Shown here: positions 1-7,691 of the stretch, piece after piece
Layout: each line of letters opens with the position of its first letter
How positions within the stretch are numbered: the first letter of the stretch is position 1
From: DSXH01 sp037446915
GTDB lineage: Bacteria > Bacteroidota > Ignavibacteria > Ignavibacteriales > Melioribacteraceae
Assembly (NCBI GenBank): GCA_037446915.1
Contig: JBBIHP010000009.1
Location: 1-46,877, forward strand
Length of the DNA stretch: 46,877 nt
Reading direction: 5' to 3'
The notes under the pieces: model-generated
Database searches by the model: none
Told to the model about the DNA's origin: nothing
Seen by the model: the letters and a program-made list of their open reading frames with translations, nothing else
Program-made: the position numbers and the translations under genes

Positions 1-43
1 CCGAGGTTCTTCCTGTTACGGGGCACTTGCCTTGTTCACTCAT
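1..43 (-). CDS. katG: Probable catalase-peroxidase, N-terminal 14 residues only
   Basis: A minus-strand gene enters the window at its left edge. Only the first 14 codons are present, reading MSEQGKCPVTGRTS. The short Lys-Cys-Pro-Val/Phe-x-Gly segment at the extreme N-terminus is typical of bifunctional catalase-peroxidases (KatG), haem enzymes that remove hydrogen peroxide in the cytoplasm. The start is chosen at 43-41 because GGAG (54-51) lies seven bases upstream. A second ATG at 49-47 sits one base from that site, too close to be used. Fourteen residues are thin evidence, so the name is a suggestion. The gene lies downstream of, and in the same direction as, the SGNH hydrolase gene, but a 219-base gap and its own ribosome site suggest separate expression. 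Confidence 0.5.
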   Translation of the reverse strand, partial: MSEQGKCPVTGRTS

Positions 44-262
44 ATTCATTCTCCTTTTAATTATAGGTTTTCTATGCAATTGTAGATGTGTTAAAAAAAT
101 AGATAATTATTATTAAATAGGAATTATTCTTAACTAGAATAAGAATTTCTTAATAAAATATCAAGTAATCAAATAATTGCTGCAAAATTATAGACATTAA
201 AATATTTTGCTATAGTTTTTATTTGTACATTCTTTGAAATCGACCAGATAATTTTTAATTAT

Positions 263-1852
263 TCATTTTAACAAAATCATCTTTCTAACTTCAGAAAAAT
301 TTTCTATTGCCAATTTATAATAATAGGTGCCCGATGGAAGATTACTAGCATTAAAACTAATTTCATAGTATCCCGCTGATTTTAATTCATCAACCAATAA
401 TGAAATTTCACTTCCTAATGAATCGAATACTCTTAAAGAAACAAAACACTCTTTTGGTACACGATATAAAATTCTGGTTGATGCATTAAATGGGTTAGGA
501 AAGTTTTGCAAAAGCGAATATCTTATTGGAACATTAGTTGATTTCTCATTATATCCAGTATTGGTTTCAGCTCCAAATAAAGTTAGATCAATAGTTTCTG
601 CCATCATACGGTGACCCGTTTCATTAGGATGAAGATGATCACCTGTATCAGCAATTGGTAATAATTTTGTCGGATTTGCCGGATCGCTTAGAGCAGTAGC
701 AAAATCAATAACACCATCAAACCTTCCGCTATTTCTTATCCAATCATTAACAGTTCTCCAGGCATTTTGATGATCGGGTGAATCATAAGATGAGCCACCA
801 AATGGAAGTAATGTTGCCCCATAAACAATAATACCTTTTGCATGAGCTCTGTCGATCATTTGTTCGTAGGCTAAGATTAAATCCTGTGCAACTTTGGTTG
901 ATCCCTGAGAACCTGATGCACCGCCAATATCATTAATCCCTTCGAGGATGATTAGCCACTTAACTCCATTCTGATTTAGAACATCACGTTCAAAAAGATT
1001 TAATGCAGAAGGACCTAGGCACATTTTTAAAACGCAGTTGCCACCAATTCCAGCGTTTAGAACTGCGACTTGCTTTGTTTTATTGTTAGATTGTAAGCGA
1101 CGTGCAAGTTCATCCGGCCAACGATTTTGTTTATTTGTACCGGAGCCACGGCCGTCTGTTATTGAGTTACCAAGGATTGAAACTGCTGATGCAGTTTCCG
1201 GTGATAATACTTCAATTGTGTTTATTACATACCAGTGGTCAGTCCTTACAGCATTAGAAAAGTCCTCTTTCATAACATTGTTACCAGTAAGTATATATGA
1301 TGTAGTTCGCGAGCCGGGATGTCCGGTTAGATCCGGAGGTGTATTCCCAAAATAGATTGTGATTGCAATTTCTGTTAAGGGAGGAACTGAAAATTGAAAA
1401 GGATCGGACATCACCGCACTACCACGTTCGATAGTAACATCAGTTTGTCCGTTGAAATAAATTACTTTGTCGGTTGATGTATCAATTACTCCGTTCCCTT
1501 TGGAAAAAGCGATATGAACAGAATTTAATTTTATCGGACTGTTACTGAACTCATTTGAAAATCTCAATCTAAGAGTATCTCCGCCAATAGAAACACGAAC
1601 AATCTGACGAAGAGTGTTATTGCTCAAACCAGGGGATGGTGGATTGTTATTCGGCTCAACCAATTGAGGTGCAGTACTCCACGTACCAACCCATTTATTA
1701 TTTAACATTGATCTACCTTGAGCATGGGCAACCTCAAAAAAACTCAAGGCGATATTAACCACAACAATAAGAAAGAGTATATGAATTATATTAATAAAAG
1801 GTTTAAGAACATTTTTAACTATAAAAACATAAAAATTTCTGTTGACCAGCAT
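263..1852 (-). CDS. T9SS-exported SGNH/GDSL-family hydrolase (probable esterase)
   Basis: This 529-residue secreted protein belongs to the SGNH/GDSL hydrolases, serine esterases that often remove acetyl or acyl groups from plant polysaccharides. It starts with a long signal peptide (hydrophobic about 20-40, likely cleavage after AHA at 44). A beta-rich N-terminal domain opens with WVGTWSTAP, as in many secreted GDSL enzymes. Block I is GNSITDG with the nucleophile at Ser230, block III is GIND (305-308), and the Asp-His pair is D405/H408 in GDHLHPN. The usual GDS is GNS here. The last ~80 residues form a T9SS type A sorting domain (FPNPFN at 451-456, C-terminal KMILLK), so the protein is probably exported by T9SS and surface-attached or released. 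The start is supported by AAGGGG eight bases upstream. The substrate cannot be read from sequence; acetylated hemicellulose would suit the xylose genes elsewhere in the window. Confidence 0.85.
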   Translation of the reverse strand: MLVNRNFYVFIVKNVLKPFINIIHILFLIVVVNIALSFFEVAHAQGRSMLNNKWVGTWSTAPQLVEPNNNPPSPGLSNNTLRQIVRVSIGGDTLRLRFSNEFSNSPIKLNSVHIAFSKGNGVIDTSTDKVIYFNGQTDVTIERGSAVMSDPFQFSVPPLTEIAITIYFGNTPPDLTGHPGSRTTSYILTGNNVMKEDFSNAVRTDHWYVINTIEVLSPETASAVSILGNSITDGRGSGTNKQNRWPDELARRLQSNNKTKQVAVLNAGIGGNCVLKMCLGPSALNLFERDVLNQNGVKWLIILEGINDIGGASGSQGSTKVAQDLILAYEQMIDRAHAKGIIVYGATLLPFGGSSYDSPDHQNAWRTVNDWIRNSGRFDGVIDFATALSDPANPTKLLPIADTGDHLHPNETGHRMMAETIDLTLFGAETNTGYNEKSTNVPIRYSLLQNFPNPFNASTRILYRVPKECFVSLRVFDSLGSEISLLVDELKSAGYYEISFNASNLPSGTYYYKLAIENFSEVRKMILLK

Positions 1853-2202
1853 AAAGAAGCCCCTTTTTATTCTGTGATCAATTTGAATTCTTTCATATAC
1901 AAAATATAAAATTATATTAAAGGAAATATCTGATTAATTAGACAAATAATTGATTCTCGCATTTTAGAAATTCTATTTAACTCAATTTGATACTATAATA
2001 TTTTTTAAACAAAAAGAAATTAATTTGACTCAGACTATCCTTTACTAGCTATATCTAATTCAAAATAAATCAGGGTTGTTATACTTAAAAAACTAATTTA
2101 TTTTAGTTAATAATTAACGAATTCATTAATTCTTCAATAATGTACGTCTGCTCCAGAAATAAAATCATAATAAAAATTTTTATAATACTTTTCTTTTTTG
2201 AC

Positions 2203-2231
2203 TTGACAAAGTAGTTCCGGCTTTGTATAAT
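2203..2231 (+). promoter_or_regulatory. Consensus sigma-70-type promoter of the regulator gene
   Basis: TTGACA (2203-2208) and TATAAT (2226-2231) are separated by exactly 17 bases, a perfect match to the classical housekeeping consensus. Transcription would begin near 2238, giving a leader of about 24 bases before the ATG at 2262. The -10 box lies inside the operator described next, so the promoter is probably shut when the repressor is bound. Confidence 0.8.
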
Positions 2232-2250
2232 TGTCTATACAAAGTATAGA
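2221..2250. promoter_or_regulatory. AraR-like operator (TTGT-N4-ACAA) over the -10 box
   Basis: Two overlapping dyads are visible. The outer one is CTTTGTATA (2221-2229), six bases, then TATACAAAG (2236-2244), both arms perfect. A second is TCTATAC (2234-2240), AAA, GTATAGA (2244-2250). Within this, TTGTCTATACAA (2231-2242) has the TTGT-N4-ACAA form known for Bacillus AraR, which shares the GntR/LacI hybrid architecture of the protein encoded just downstream. A near-identical site lies at the second promoter (14846-14857). Autorepression by the downstream regulator, relieved by inositol or a derivative, is inferred. Confidence 0.7.
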
Positions 2251-2261
2251 TAGAAATTGTA

Positions 2262-3344
2262 ATGATAATTGATAAGAGCAGTCCTATACCTCAATACTTT
2301 CAACTTCAAACTTGGTTGAAGGAACAAATTCTTCAGGGTGTATTTAAAGCAGATGATAAAATTCCCACTGAAGAAGAACTGGTTCAGCTTACAGGACTGG
2401 CACGTGCTACAGTAAGACAGGCAATTCAGAATCTTACCAATATGGGTTACCTTATACGCAAGAAAGGATTGGGTACATTCGTTACTATTCCTCAAATAAA
2501 TCCTGATAAACAAATTATCATTGGGTTAATTGTCCCGGATATAAGAAGCGGCTATGCACCCGAACTTGCCCGTGGTGCCGAAGATGAAGCAGCCAGAGGC
2601 AAGCATAGTTTAATTCTTTGTAGCTCAGATGATTTGTATATAAAAGCAGACTTTCATGCAAATCGGTTAATTGAAAATTCTGTGAGCGGGGTAATTTTTG
2701 TACCTACATCTTCGTCTGATAATAAAAACAGATTGATTATTCAAAAATTCCAAGAAAAGAATATTCATGTTGTTCTTGCAGATCGTACAATTCCAAATTT
2801 AGAAATTGATCATGTTACAAGCGATAACTTTGAAGGGGCTTATAATTTAACGAACTATTTAGTTAAAAAAGGACACAAGAAAATCGCTTTTATCTATAGC
2901 AATATATTCAGTACAGAAAAGTTGAGGTTTAACGGTTATAAAAAAGCGATTGAAGATAATGGAATTCAATTCGATCCAACTATGGTAGTAAGTCATTCCG
3001 GTCCATATAATGAAGAACAATTCTCGAAATACGCTCAAGCATTATTAAAGCAACGTAAACGTATAACTGCAATTTTTGCGGGTCATGATAGAATTGCTCT
3101 AACGTTTTATCATGTTGCAAGAGACATGGGCCTATCTTTCCCTGAAGACATGTCAATAGTTGGTTACGATGATCTTGATTTTGAAACCTTGTCTTTAACA
3201 ACAATGCATCAACCAATTTATGAAATTGGAGTTGAAAGTGTAAAACTAATTAACTCTAGAATAAACAATGAAAAGAATGGTCATCAATCAATAATATTGA
3301 AATCATACTTAATAGAAAGAGAATCAGTATTACCCAATAAATAA
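2262..3344 (+). CDS. GntR/LacI hybrid (AraR-type) transcriptional regulator of the inositol/phytate genes
   Basis: A 360-residue DNA-binding protein. Residues 1-75 are a GntR winged helix-turn-helix, with PTEEEL (35-40), ARATVRQAI (47-55) and the wing ending GTFV (71-74). Residues ~82-360 are a LacI-type periplasmic-binding-protein fold that should sense a sugar-like ligand; segments such as GLIVPDI, GVIFVPTS and SIVGYDDLD mark it. This combination is that of AraR of Bacillus, a repressor released by its sugar. The gene stands first in the inositol cluster, and its own promoter and that of the second run (14818) carry matching TTGT-N4-ACAA-like sites, so it is the likely regulator of both. 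The inducer is not shown by sequence; myo-inositol or inosose is the obvious candidate. The start has only a weak ribosome site but fits the fold. Confidence 0.85.
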   Translation: MIIDKSSPIPQYFQLQTWLKEQILQGVFKADDKIPTEEELVQLTGLARATVRQAIQNLTNMGYLIRKKGLGTFVTIPQINPDKQIIIGLIVPDIRSGYAPELARGAEDEAARGKHSLILCSSDDLYIKADFHANRLIENSVSGVIFVPTSSSDNKNRLIIQKFQEKNIHVVLADRTIPNLEIDHVTSDNFEGAYNLTNYLVKKGHKKIAFIYSNIFSTEKLRFNGYKKAIEDNGIQFDPTMVVSHSGPYNEEQFSKYAQALLKQRKRITAIFAGHDRIALTFYHVARDMGLSFPEDMSIVGYDDLDFETLSLTTMHQPIYEIGVESVKLINSRINNEKNGHQSIILKSYLIERESVLPNK

Positions 3345-3372
3345 AAGGTATTAATAGTTAAATAAGCAAAAG

Positions 3373-3434
3373 AGGAACATAGTATTTACTTTATTAAAAG
3401 GTTTATAAAACCTTAAAGGGTGAGTAATGTTCCT
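3373..3434 (+). promoter_or_regulatory. Nested hairpin between the regulator and iolG
   Basis: The 167-base gap between the regulator and iolG holds a long dyad. Outer arms are AGGAACAT (3373-3380) and ATGTTCCT (3427-3434), then TACT (3387-3390) with AGTA (3423-3426), then an inner stem AAGGTTT (3398-3404), loop ATA, AAACCTT (3408-3414). No T-tract follows, so it is not a standard terminator. It could be an attenuator, an RNA processing or stability element that sets regulator versus enzyme levels, or a protein-binding site. No consensus promoter for iolG was found between it and the start codon. Confidence 0.45.
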
Positions 3435-3520
3435 TAACAGGAAAAGAAAAACTTATTAAAATGATAAAAAAGTCTTATTATGCTATATTATTTCTATAAC
3501 TAATATATTAGGTGATTACT

Positions 3521-4534
3521 GTGAAGAAAAAAATTAATGTCGGATTAATTGGGGTTGGTAGACTTGGAACAATGTATGCTGAATTCCTTACCACCAGAGT
3601 TACTCAAGCAAATTTGGTAGCTGTCGCTGATATCATTCCTGAAAGAGCAAAAAAATGTGCCGAAAAATTTGATGTGCCCAAATACTATTTCTCTCATCAG
3701 GAGATTAATGATGATAAGGGACTTGATGCAGTAATTGTAACCGCTACAACTCAAAACCATAAGGAAATTGTTGTTGATGCAGCATCAAAAGGGAAACCAG
3801 TTTTTTGTGAAAAACCAATGGCATTAAACCTTGAACATGCCAGAGAAATGCAGAATGCTATAAATAAGTACGGTGTTTTTTATCAACAAGGTTATATGAG
3901 AAGATTTGATTCAGGTTTTGCCGCCGCTAAAAAGAAAATTGAAGAAGGTATTATCGGTAAGCCGGTTGTATTCCGTGGTTCATCAAGAGATCCTTATTTA
4001 CCAACACTTGAATATTTATACCCGGAGAATAGCGGAGGCCAAATTCTTGATATGGCTATTCATGATATTGATATTGCACGCTGGTATATGGGAGATATTT
4101 CTACTGTTTATTCAATTGGTGGAGTGCTTGCATTTCCGGAAGTTGAACCAACCAAAGATACAGATAATGTAATTATGTCTTTTAAATTTGAAAGTGGTTG
4201 TTTAGGAGAAATTGACATAAGTAGAAATGGTGTATATGGCTATGATATTAGAGCAGAAGTACTTGGAACTAAAGGAACTTTAAAAGCCGGCTATTTGAGA
4301 GAAACTCCAATTCTTATACTTACTAAAGAAGGTGTGACGCATGATGTTGTGCCTTACTTCCCCGAAAGGTTTTGTAATGCCTATGTTGATCAGCTTAAAG
4401 ATTTTCTAAATAATCTTTCAAGAAATAAAGAACCGATGATCAAAATAGAAGATGGAATAGCCGGACTTCAAGTTGCAGTAGCAGCAACGGCATCGCTTAA
4501 GCAGAATAAAATTGTTTCTGTAAAAGATTTTTAG
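3521..4534 (+). CDS. iolG: Myo-inositol 2-dehydrogenase (Gfo/Idh/MocA family)
   Basis: This cytoplasmic NAD-dependent dehydrogenase (337 residues) probably oxidises myo-inositol to scyllo-inosose, the first step of inositol breakdown. The N-terminal Rossmann fold shows GVGRLG (11-16). The catalytic signature is EKP with Lys98, then Asp177 and His181 in DMAIHDID; Bacillus IolG has Lys97, Asp172 and His176 with the same Asp-His spacing. GTG at 3521 is preferred because AGGTG at 3510-3514 is well placed for it. An in-frame GTG at 3512 lies inside that ribosome site. Members of this family act on many sugars, so the substrate rests on the neighbours: iolM, iolN and iolO follow with gaps of at most about 27 bases, as one operon. 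Other sugar dehydrogenase activity is possible. Confidence 0.8.
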   Translation: MKKKINVGLIGVGRLGTMYAEFLTTRVTQANLVAVADIIPERAKKCAEKFDVPKYYFSHQEINDDKGLDAVIVTATTQNHKEIVVDAASKGKPVFCEKPMALNLEHAREMQNAINKYGVFYQQGYMRRFDSGFAAAKKKIEEGIIGKPVVFRGSSRDPYLPTLEYLYPENSGGQILDMAIHDIDIARWYMGDISTVYSIGGVLAFPEVEPTKDTDNVIMSFKFESGCLGEIDISRNGVYGYDIRAEVLGTKGTLKAGYLRETPILILTKEGVTHDVVPYFPERFCNAYVDQLKDFLNNLSRNKEPMIKIEDGIAGLQVAVAATASLKQNKIVSVKDF

Positions 4535-4561
4535 TAAAACAAAAAATAATTTGGAGTGATT

Positions 4562-5749
4562 ATGAGAGCAGTATCGTTATTTGCAAACTGGGATCCTAAA
4601 CCGGATTTTGTTCTTGGTAAAAAGGATATTGAAGGAAAACTAACTTACCTTGGCAGCAGAGTATGGCGAAATCCTTATATCAAGATTGTTGAAAAAGAAG
4701 TTCGCGAACCAGGACCAACAGAAGTACTTATAGAAGTAAAAGCTTGCGGTATTTGTGGAAGTGATGTACACATGTACCAGACGGATAAAGATGGTTATAT
4801 TTTTTACCCGGGTTTAACTGCATTTCCATCAACACTGGGTCATGAGTTTTCAGGAGTTGTTGTAAAAGCTGGCGAGAATGCAATTAATAAGAGAACTAAT
4901 AAAAAGTATGAAGTTGGTGAAGGAGTTTGCTCTGAGGAGATGATGTGGTGTAGTTATTGCCGCCCATGTGCAGATGGGTATCCCAATCATTGCGAAAATC
5001 TTCAGGAGATTGGATTTTCTTGTGACGGTGCTTATGCTAAATATATCGTTGTTGATGCAAGATACTTATGGAGTATTGAAGGATTCAGGAAATTATACGG
5101 TGATGAAAAAATGTATTTGCTTGGAAGTCTGGTTGAGCCCACATCGGTTGCCTACCATGCAGTAATAACAAGAGGTGGCGGAATTATTCCCGGTGAGAAT
5201 GTTGTTATATTAGGGGCGGGACCAGTAGGTGCGGCTGCTTGCGCAGTTCTAAGAAGGGCTGGTGCTAACAGTGTTATTCTATCAGAACCATCGGCGGCAA
5301 GAAGAAAAATGGCATTATCTTTAGGTGCAACTCATGTAATTGATCCAATGAATGAAAATGTTGCCGAGGCAGTTCTTGATATTACTAACGGACATGGGGC
5401 GAAATTAATTTTAGAAGCAACAGGATTGCCAAGTATAGTATGGAAAGATGTTGAAAGAATTATCTGGGAAGGAAGAGCTGTAAATACAACTGTAGTAGTT
5501 GTAGCAAGAGCCGACGATAGAATTCCCCTCAACGGTGAAGTACTGCAGGTGAGAAGAGCCAGTGTAGTTGGTGCTCAGGGGCATTCAGGGCATGGAGTAT
5601 TTCCAAATGTAATAAGTTGCATTTCTTCAGGAATGGATGTATCCCATATTATTACAAAAAAAATCAAACTTGACGAAGTTGAAGAGAATTTAAAGATGCT
5701 TCAAACTGACCGTGACGAAGTAAAAATAACTTTAACAAATTTTGAATAA
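4562..5749 (+). CDS. iolM: Scyllo-inosose 3-dehydrogenase (zinc alcohol dehydrogenase family)
   Basis: A 395-residue zinc-dependent medium-chain dehydrogenase. Catalytic zinc ligands are visible at Cys65 (CGICGSD) and His94/Glu95 (GHEFSG); the structural zinc lobe is Cys130, 133, 136 and 144; the NAD fold has GAGPVG (218-223). It is about 50 residues longer than ordinary sorbitol or threonine dehydrogenases, with an extended N-terminus. In the Thermotoga inositol pathway, a zinc dehydrogenase (IolM) next to IolG and a creatininase-like hydrolase oxidises scyllo-inosose to 3-dehydro-scyllo-inosose; the same neighbours occur here. The ATG at 4562 is preferred, since GGAG (4553-4556) lies five bases upstream and the in-frame GTG at 4556 overlaps that site. 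Substrate assignment is inferred from context; the fold is certain. Confidence 0.75.
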   Translation: MRAVSLFANWDPKPDFVLGKKDIEGKLTYLGSRVWRNPYIKIVEKEVREPGPTEVLIEVKACGICGSDVHMYQTDKDGYIFYPGLTAFPSTLGHEFSGVVVKAGENAINKRTNKKYEVGEGVCSEEMMWCSYCRPCADGYPNHCENLQEIGFSCDGAYAKYIVVDARYLWSIEGFRKLYGDEKMYLLGSLVEPTSVAYHAVITRGGGIIPGENVVILGAGPVGAAACAVLRRAGANSVILSEPSAARRKMALSLGATHVIDPMNENVAEAVLDITNGHGAKLILEATGLPSIVWKDVERIIWEGRAVNTTVVVVARADDRIPLNGEVLQVRRASVVGAQGHSGHGVFPNVISCISSGMDVSHIITKKIKLDEVEENLKMLQTDRDEVKITLTNFE

Positions 5750-5773
5750 TTAAATAAATTATAGGAGCAAACT

Positions 5774-6868
5774 ATGTCTAAATGGATTAAAGCAAATCGG
5801 GGAGATATCCTTTTTGAGGATACAAGTGTAGGTAGACTCAAAAAGAAAATCTGGGATGCCAGCGATGCTGAAATTGATCAGATTCTTGCAGAATATGAAA
5901 TTCCTTCTCCATCAGAATTGGCAAAACCAGGTACATATATACAAACAACAATCCGGAAGAAAGTTGTTGAAAACCGGATGAAAAACGATATACTTTTTAT
6001 ACCCATTGGATGTACTGAACTGCATGGACTTCATACTGTTACTGCACTTGATACATTTATGGTAACACAAATACTTGAAGGTGTGAGACGTTATACTGCG
6101 AAAAAGGGAGATCCGGTAAACTTAACATGGACACCATTAAACTTTGGGGGACATCCACATCATCATGTTGGAATGCCGGGCACAATTCATCTTGAGGATG
6201 AAGTACTAAAAAAATTATTAATTGATGTAATGGTTGGTTTCTGGAATGACGGGTTTCGTAAAATAATCTTAATTAACAATCATGGTCATTCATGGCTTCT
6301 TGAAGCTGCTATTCAAGAATTACAAAAAACCTGGAACCTACCAGGAATATTCAGAACTATTGACTGGCATCGTGCAGTAAGAGAATTTTTTAGAACGAAG
6401 GAACGTGGCGGTGACTGGGATGACGATTTTGTTCATGCCGATGAAGCAGAAACTTCAGTCCTTCTTCTTTTAGCTAAAGAATTTGTAGAAATGAATTATG
6501 CTGAAGAAACCAAAGTTGAGCCATACTTACCGGATGGTCACTTTGATAAAGCTGTTGATCCTTTTGGACGTCCTAGCCGATGGTCTGAAGGACAGGGCCA
6601 TTTCCCAACTGAAATGGGTTCAATTCCGGAAGGTGTTGTAGGAAGACCGACAATTGGAACGGCTCAAAAAGCAAAAAGAACTATTGCGGCAATTCTTTCC
6701 TATTTGACTTTGGTTCACGATGAAATTAAGGAAGCTTATCCTTCGGGTAAAGTCCCTCCTATAGAAAAAACTACTATGCGAACAGAAAAAGAGATGGAAC
6801 CATTTATGAAAGAACCATTTACAGAAGGATGGAGACCGATTTACGCAATAAACAAAATGGGATTGTAA
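5774..6868 (+). CDS. iolN: 3-dehydro-scyllo-inosose hydrolase (creatininase superfamily)
   Basis: This 364-residue protein has the metal site of the creatininase superfamily: Glu82, His84 and Asp93 in PIGCTELHG...TALD (the E-x-H-x8-D spacing of creatininase), His170/His172 in NNHGHS, and Glu226 in HADEAETS. These cytoplasmic metal-dependent amidohydrolase-like enzymes can also cut carbon-carbon bonds in cyclic diketones. In Thermotoga maritima the creatininase-like IolN opens the diketo-inositol ring to 5-keto-L-gluconate, and the gene sits between the same partners. It is longer than creatininase (~260) because of an N-terminal extension of ~50 residues and a C-terminal tail. AGGAG lies just upstream of the ATG; it starts 24 bases after iolM and ends four bases before iolO. 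The activity is inferred from family and order. Confidence 0.75.
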   Translation: MSKWIKANRGDILFEDTSVGRLKKKIWDASDAEIDQILAEYEIPSPSELAKPGTYIQTTIRKKVVENRMKNDILFIPIGCTELHGLHTVTALDTFMVTQILEGVRRYTAKKGDPVNLTWTPLNFGGHPHHHVGMPGTIHLEDEVLKKLLIDVMVGFWNDGFRKIILINNHGHSWLLEAAIQELQKTWNLPGIFRTIDWHRAVREFFRTKERGGDWDDDFVHADEAETSVLLLLAKEFVEMNYAEETKVEPYLPDGHFDKAVDPFGRPSRWSEGQGHFPTEMGSIPEGVVGRPTIGTAQKAKRTIAAILSYLTLVHDEIKEAYPSGKVPPIEKTTMRTEKEMEPFMKEPFTEGWRPIYAINKMGL

Positions 6869-6872
6869 TAGA

Positions 6873-7682
6873 ATGAAGTTTAGTATAGTTCTATCAACAC
6901 AACCGACTTCTTTCTCTGCACTTGCTTATAAAGGAAAGATTGAAGAAAATATTATTCAGATAAAAAAATATGGTTATGATGCGGTAGAACTTGCTGTAAG
7001 AGATCCGAATCAACTTGATATTAGTTCTCTAGTAAAAATATTGCACTCAAACAAGCTTCCGGTTTCAGCAATTGGAACCGGACAAGCTTTTGGCGAAGAA
7101 GGTCTATCATTTACAAACTCAAATAAAGAGATTAGAAGAAAAGCCATTGACAGGATTAAATCTCAAATCCATCTAGCTGAAATATTAAATGCTATTGTAA
7201 TCATAGGTCTAATCCGGGGGAGAAAAGAAGTTGATCAAAATTTTACAGATGTTGAAAATTATTTTTTGGATGCAATACATGAATGTGCGTCGATAAATAA
7301 TAAAATTAAATTAGTTATTGAACCAATTAACAGATACGAGACTAATTTAATTAATAACGTTACTGAAGGACTTGAATTTCTGTATAAAGCCGGGTGTTCA
7401 AATGTAGGTCTGCTTCTGGATACTTTCCATATGAATATGGAAGAAAGATTATTAACTGAAAGTATTTTACTGGCGAAGGAAAAACTTTTTCATTTTCATG
7501 TTGCAGATTCTAATAGATGGCATCCCGGTGCCGGCCACATTGACTTTAACAATGTCCTTAATACACTTAAGGATATCAAATATAGTGGTTATGTTTCCGC
7601 TGAAATTTTACCATTACCCGATTCTGATAGTTCTGCGAAAAACACAATTTTGTTTTTACGAAATATTTGCAATAATAATTAG
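6873..7682 (+). CDS. iolO: 5-keto-L-gluconate epimerase (TIM-barrel sugar epimerase)
   Basis: A 269-residue TIM-barrel protein of the xylose isomerase-like (AP endonuclease 2) superfamily. The four metal ligands and bases expected of D-tagatose 3-epimerase relatives are in place: Glu150 (VIEPINRYETN), Asp183 and His186 (LLLDTFHMNME), His209 (FHVADSNRWHPG) and Glu244 (SAEILPLPD). In the Thermotoga inositol pathway the corresponding enzyme IolO converts 5-keto-L-gluconate to D-tagaturonate, a hexuronate isomer that enters standard hexuronate breakdown. Length matches that enzyme closely. It follows iolN by four bases, so translation is probably coupled. Related ketose 3-epimerases or hydroxypyruvate isomerases look similar, but the iolG-iolM-iolN context favours IolO. 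Confidence 0.75.
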   Translation: MKFSIVLSTQPTSFSALAYKGKIEENIIQIKKYGYDAVELAVRDPNQLDISSLVKILHSNKLPVSAIGTGQAFGEEGLSFTNSNKEIRRKAIDRIKSQIHLAEILNAIVIIGLIRGRKEVDQNFTDVENYFLDAIHECASINNKIKLVIEPINRYETNLINNVTEGLEFLYKAGCSNVGLLLDTFHMNMEERLLTESILLAKEKLFHFHVADSNRWHPGAGHIDFNNVLNTLKDIKYSGYVSAEILPLPDSDSSAKNTILFLRNICNNN

Positions 7683-7691
7683 CAGGTTGTT

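Larger units (their letters stand above)
1853..2261. other. AT-rich intergenic region between divergent genes
   Basis: About 410 bases separate the minus-strand SGNH hydrolase from the plus-strand regulator. No credible gene was found on either strand. The right-hand end holds the regulator promoter and operator (listed separately). The left-hand part must hold the hydrolase promoter, but no clear -35/-10 pair could be picked out in this very AT-rich stretch. Confidence 0.6.

Noticed and set aside
1038..1355. Plus-strand open frame opposite the SGNH hydrolase
   Set aside because: It is a reverse-strand shadow of a gene with clear catalytic motifs and a T9SS domain; the translation is Pro/Arg/Ser-rich without family features.
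1930..1945. TTAATTAGACAA upstream of the SGNH hydrolase gene as a third AraR-like site
   Set aside because: Only 9 of 12 positions agree, only one half-site is good, and no promoter elements could be aligned with it.
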